Notes under the pieces: generated by a model
Databases searched by the model: none
The model's input: only the letters and a program-made list of their open reading frames with translations
Told to the model about the DNA's origin: nothing
Shown here: piece after piece, positions 62,516 through 64,000 of the stretch
Layout: every line of letters begins with the position of its first letter
Numbering within the stretch: position 1 is the stretch's first letter
Program-made: the position numbers and the translations under genes
Source of the DNA: Planctomycetota bacterium
GTDB lineage: Bacteria > Planctomycetota > Phycisphaerae > Phycisphaerales > SM1A02
NCBI GenBank assembly: GCA_022574595.1
Contig: JACZRS010000003.1
Location: forward strand, 124,001-188,000
Direction of reading: 5' to 3'
DNA: 64,000 bases

Positions 62516-62938
62516 TTAGTTAGACATTTCATCTGAAAGAGATTCGCTCAACATATAGTTATTACCATCGGGATCGTAGAAAGTAGCAAGCTTTACCAAG
62601 TCGGGAATCTCCTGGGTTGGGCCATCGAACTTTACAGCGCTTTGCTCAAGTTTTTTGCGCGATGCTTCGATGTCGTTCACACCCCAGGTGAGCGTTACGC
62701 CTTTGACATTGGGTTTTTCAACCTGTGAAAGACCTAATTGCAAGCGATTCACAGGGCTAGCCATCTCGCACCAGCCTATTTCTTTGACGTGATAGATTAA
62801 CTTGAATCCCAGTACATCTTGATACCAGGCAATTGATTTTTCTATATCGCTTACTTGAACCGCACATGTCACGCCGCCGTCAAAGCCGAGAGCACATGCG
62901 CGATCAGAAAGTTCCGTTGTACTAGTATCTGTTGTCAT
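62516..62938 (-). CDS. VOC-family protein
   Basis: 140 residues without a signal peptide. A single VOC module: FDGGVTCAVQVSDIEKSIAW, YQDVLGFKLIYHVKEIGW, TWGVNDIEASRKKLEQSAVK and FYDPDGNNYMLSESL. Metal-ligand positions are partly kept (Glu near the end of each beta-alpha-beta unit). It is very similar to the C-terminal half of the next gene, so the pair arose by duplication, one copy joining a secreted domain. Both are read in the same direction with a 54-bp gap. Confidence 0.87.
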   Translation of the reverse strand: MTTDTSTTELSDRACALGFDGGVTCAVQVSDIEKSIAWYQDVLGFKLIYHVKEIGWCEMASPVNRLQLGLSQVEKPNVKGVTLTWGVNDIEASRKKLEQSAVKFDGPTQEIPDLVKLATFYDPDGNNYMLSESLSDEMSN

Positions 62939-63252
62939 ATTGGGCTGCCTTTTTTGAGTAAGTTGGGTAAGAGTTTTGTTTAGTAGTAGGTCTTATTCTT
63001 AACTTGCATTGCATGCTCAAATTATGAGATCTCAGAATTTCTTTAACTATATGTGTAGATGCACCAAGTCTTCCAACCAGTCACCAACAAGCTACGGCCA
63101 AACTGTTTGCATGACTGCAATTGGCCCTACACATAGTGTTTACATTCGCAGCCACAGTTTAGGCGCAACCTCAAAACGCCTGCCACATAGCACCAGTCAC
63201 CTCTCTCCTCGTGCCTCACACAAGCAACCAGCACCTGTCTCATATTTTGACC
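62939..63252. other. Spacer with no gene seen
   Basis: AT-rich region upstream of the VOC genes. It includes a TGAGATCTCA palindrome at 63025-63034. The plus-strand ORF from 63009 has no ribosome-binding site and a His/Ser/Thr-rich, unlikely composition. Confidence 0.4.
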
Positions 63253-64000
63253 TTGACAATCCATTGTCCTAATTTTATACTACCTATATAAAATTGTCAA
63301 TGAGGAATATTACAATACCTGAATTATGTAGCCTGATCTGGCGTTTGGCGTTTGGAGGCTGTGAGGGTGGTTTTGCAAGGCTGATTAACTTGCTGGATGT
63401 GCTGGGCAGTCGCGATTTTCTGATGACCAAGCACCGATGACCAAGCAGCAAAACACGTTGAGAGATTCGACCTGAATTTAGAATTACTTATATAGCAAGT
63501 ATTATGACTTAAAAACAACAAACTCCTAAGCCTAAGCCTAAGCCTCGTCAAACCAAAGTACTATTTTTATACTTACTATAATAGTTGGACCTTGGGTGGT
63601 TTGTTGCATATTTGTAGTAGACAAGGAGTTCTTATGGGGAGAGAGTAATCCGCTGGGACGGTACTCGGTGAGGCGGTGAGGTGGGCTGATTAACTTGGGT
63701 GATTTGTTTTCTGTGGCGAATTACTGATGACGAAGCGCAAAAAATTGTTGAGGATTCTCGATCCCAATCCCCACCCCGATCCCGACCTCGATCTCGAGTT
63801 GGAATTACTTATAGAGCAAATAGTATGACTGCAATAAACCACAAAATCCTAAAGTCTAACCTTGACAAACCAAAGCCATATTTTTATACTTACTATAAAA
63901 TTGTCGCTTAGGTGGTTTGTAGCAGTATTTGTAGTGGATCAGGAGTTATAATGGGGATGGAATAATCGGTTGGACGGTTGGACGGTTGGTCGCCGAGTCG
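63253..64000 (+). repeat. Tandem array of ~0.3-kb units, each with a consensus promoter
   Basis: Three diverged direct copies start near 63253, 63547 and 63863; the third is cut by the window end. Each begins with TTGACA (or TCGTCA in copy 2), a 17-bp spacer and TATACT (63276, 63568 and 63886), then CTATAAAATTGTC or a variant. Copies 2 and 3 share GGTGGTTTGT...GCA.TATTTGTAGT and then GGAGTT followed by ATGGGG; copies 1 and 2 share GGCTGATTAACTTG, CTGATGAC.AAGC and GAATTACTTATA.AGCAA. Copy 2 contains an expanded GATCCC/GACCTC tract. A 33-codon frame (63727-63828) in copy 2 is open, but its counterpart in copy 1 is broken. Confidence 0.75.

Noticed and set aside
63009-63272. Plus-strand ORF of 87 codons before the tandem array
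   Set aside because: No ribosome-binding site, skewed His/Ser/Thr content, and its end runs into the first promoter of the array.

Overview
The window looks like chromosomal DNA of a planctomycete, most likely of the Phycisphaerae type. The main evidence is a DUF1549/DUF1553 plus DUF1501 gene pair at the left end and a family of large secreted repeat proteins that end in a dockerin-like tag (a DLDGDG...DLLILFANWG pattern). Other supporting signs are paired Cys-rich CC...WD..C repeats, many Tat signal peptides, and palindromic intergenic repeats. This is inference from protein families; no rRNA or other phylogenetic marker is present. I saw no tRNA or rRNA gene, no CRISPR array and no intact insertion sequence.

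Layout. 0-3 kb: DUF1553 (5' end outside the window) and DUF1501 genes. 3.2-4.6 kb: a dockerin-tagged beta-propeller-like secreted protein. 4.8-9.1 kb (minus): a sugar-type ABC importer without its ATPase (solute-binding protein and two permeases), plus a Tat-exported NHL-repeat protein. 9.4-11.6 kb (minus): a second repeat protein with the dockerin-like tag. 11.9-22.9 kb (minus): a seven-gene electron-transfer operon. 23-26.5 kb: a rearranged leader/cytochrome fragment, two genes I do not recognise and an MscS channel. 26.7-34 kb: DinB, moaA, FHA, sulfotransferase, YjbQ, a probable type II restriction-modification pair and a redoxin. 34-38.5 kb: three more dockerin-tagged secreted proteins. 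38.7-45.4 kb: DUF1579, a large sortilin/BNR-type propeller protein and trkH/trkA. 45.6-52 kb: oligopeptide ABC transporter genes. 52-54 kb: ECF sigma factor with a probable anti-sigma partner and a secreted protein. 54-58 kb: Ca/Na exchanger, a palindrome-rich spacer with a 56-aa membrane ORF, dnaB and HU. 58-64 kb: small orphan genes, two fields of 12-bp repeats, two VOC proteins and a tandem array of promoter-bearing repeats of about 0.3 kb that runs off the window.

The outstanding system is the 11-kb operon at 11.9-22.9 kb. It encodes a five-haem secreted cytochrome, an outer-membrane porin-like protein, a membrane-anchored FAD/NAD/2Fe-2S reductase, a tetrahaem c554-like cytochrome, a double cyclic-nucleotide-binding-domain 4Fe-4S ferredoxin, a membrane cytochrome b-like protein and a decahaem cytochrome with a Cys-rich cytoplasmic head. 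Together they could carry electrons from NAD(P)H across the inner membrane, periplasm and outer membrane, with a cyclic-nucleotide sensor fused to the electron-carrying subunit. The operon is bordered by rearranged copies of a promoter-leader element and of the decahaem gene's own 3' end. An orphan dockerin-like tail lies in frame directly after the decahaem stop codon.

Three limits apply. Functions are assigned from motifs read by eye. Starts are chosen from ribosome-binding sites and overlaps. Repeat relationships were aligned by eye and should be confirmed computationally.
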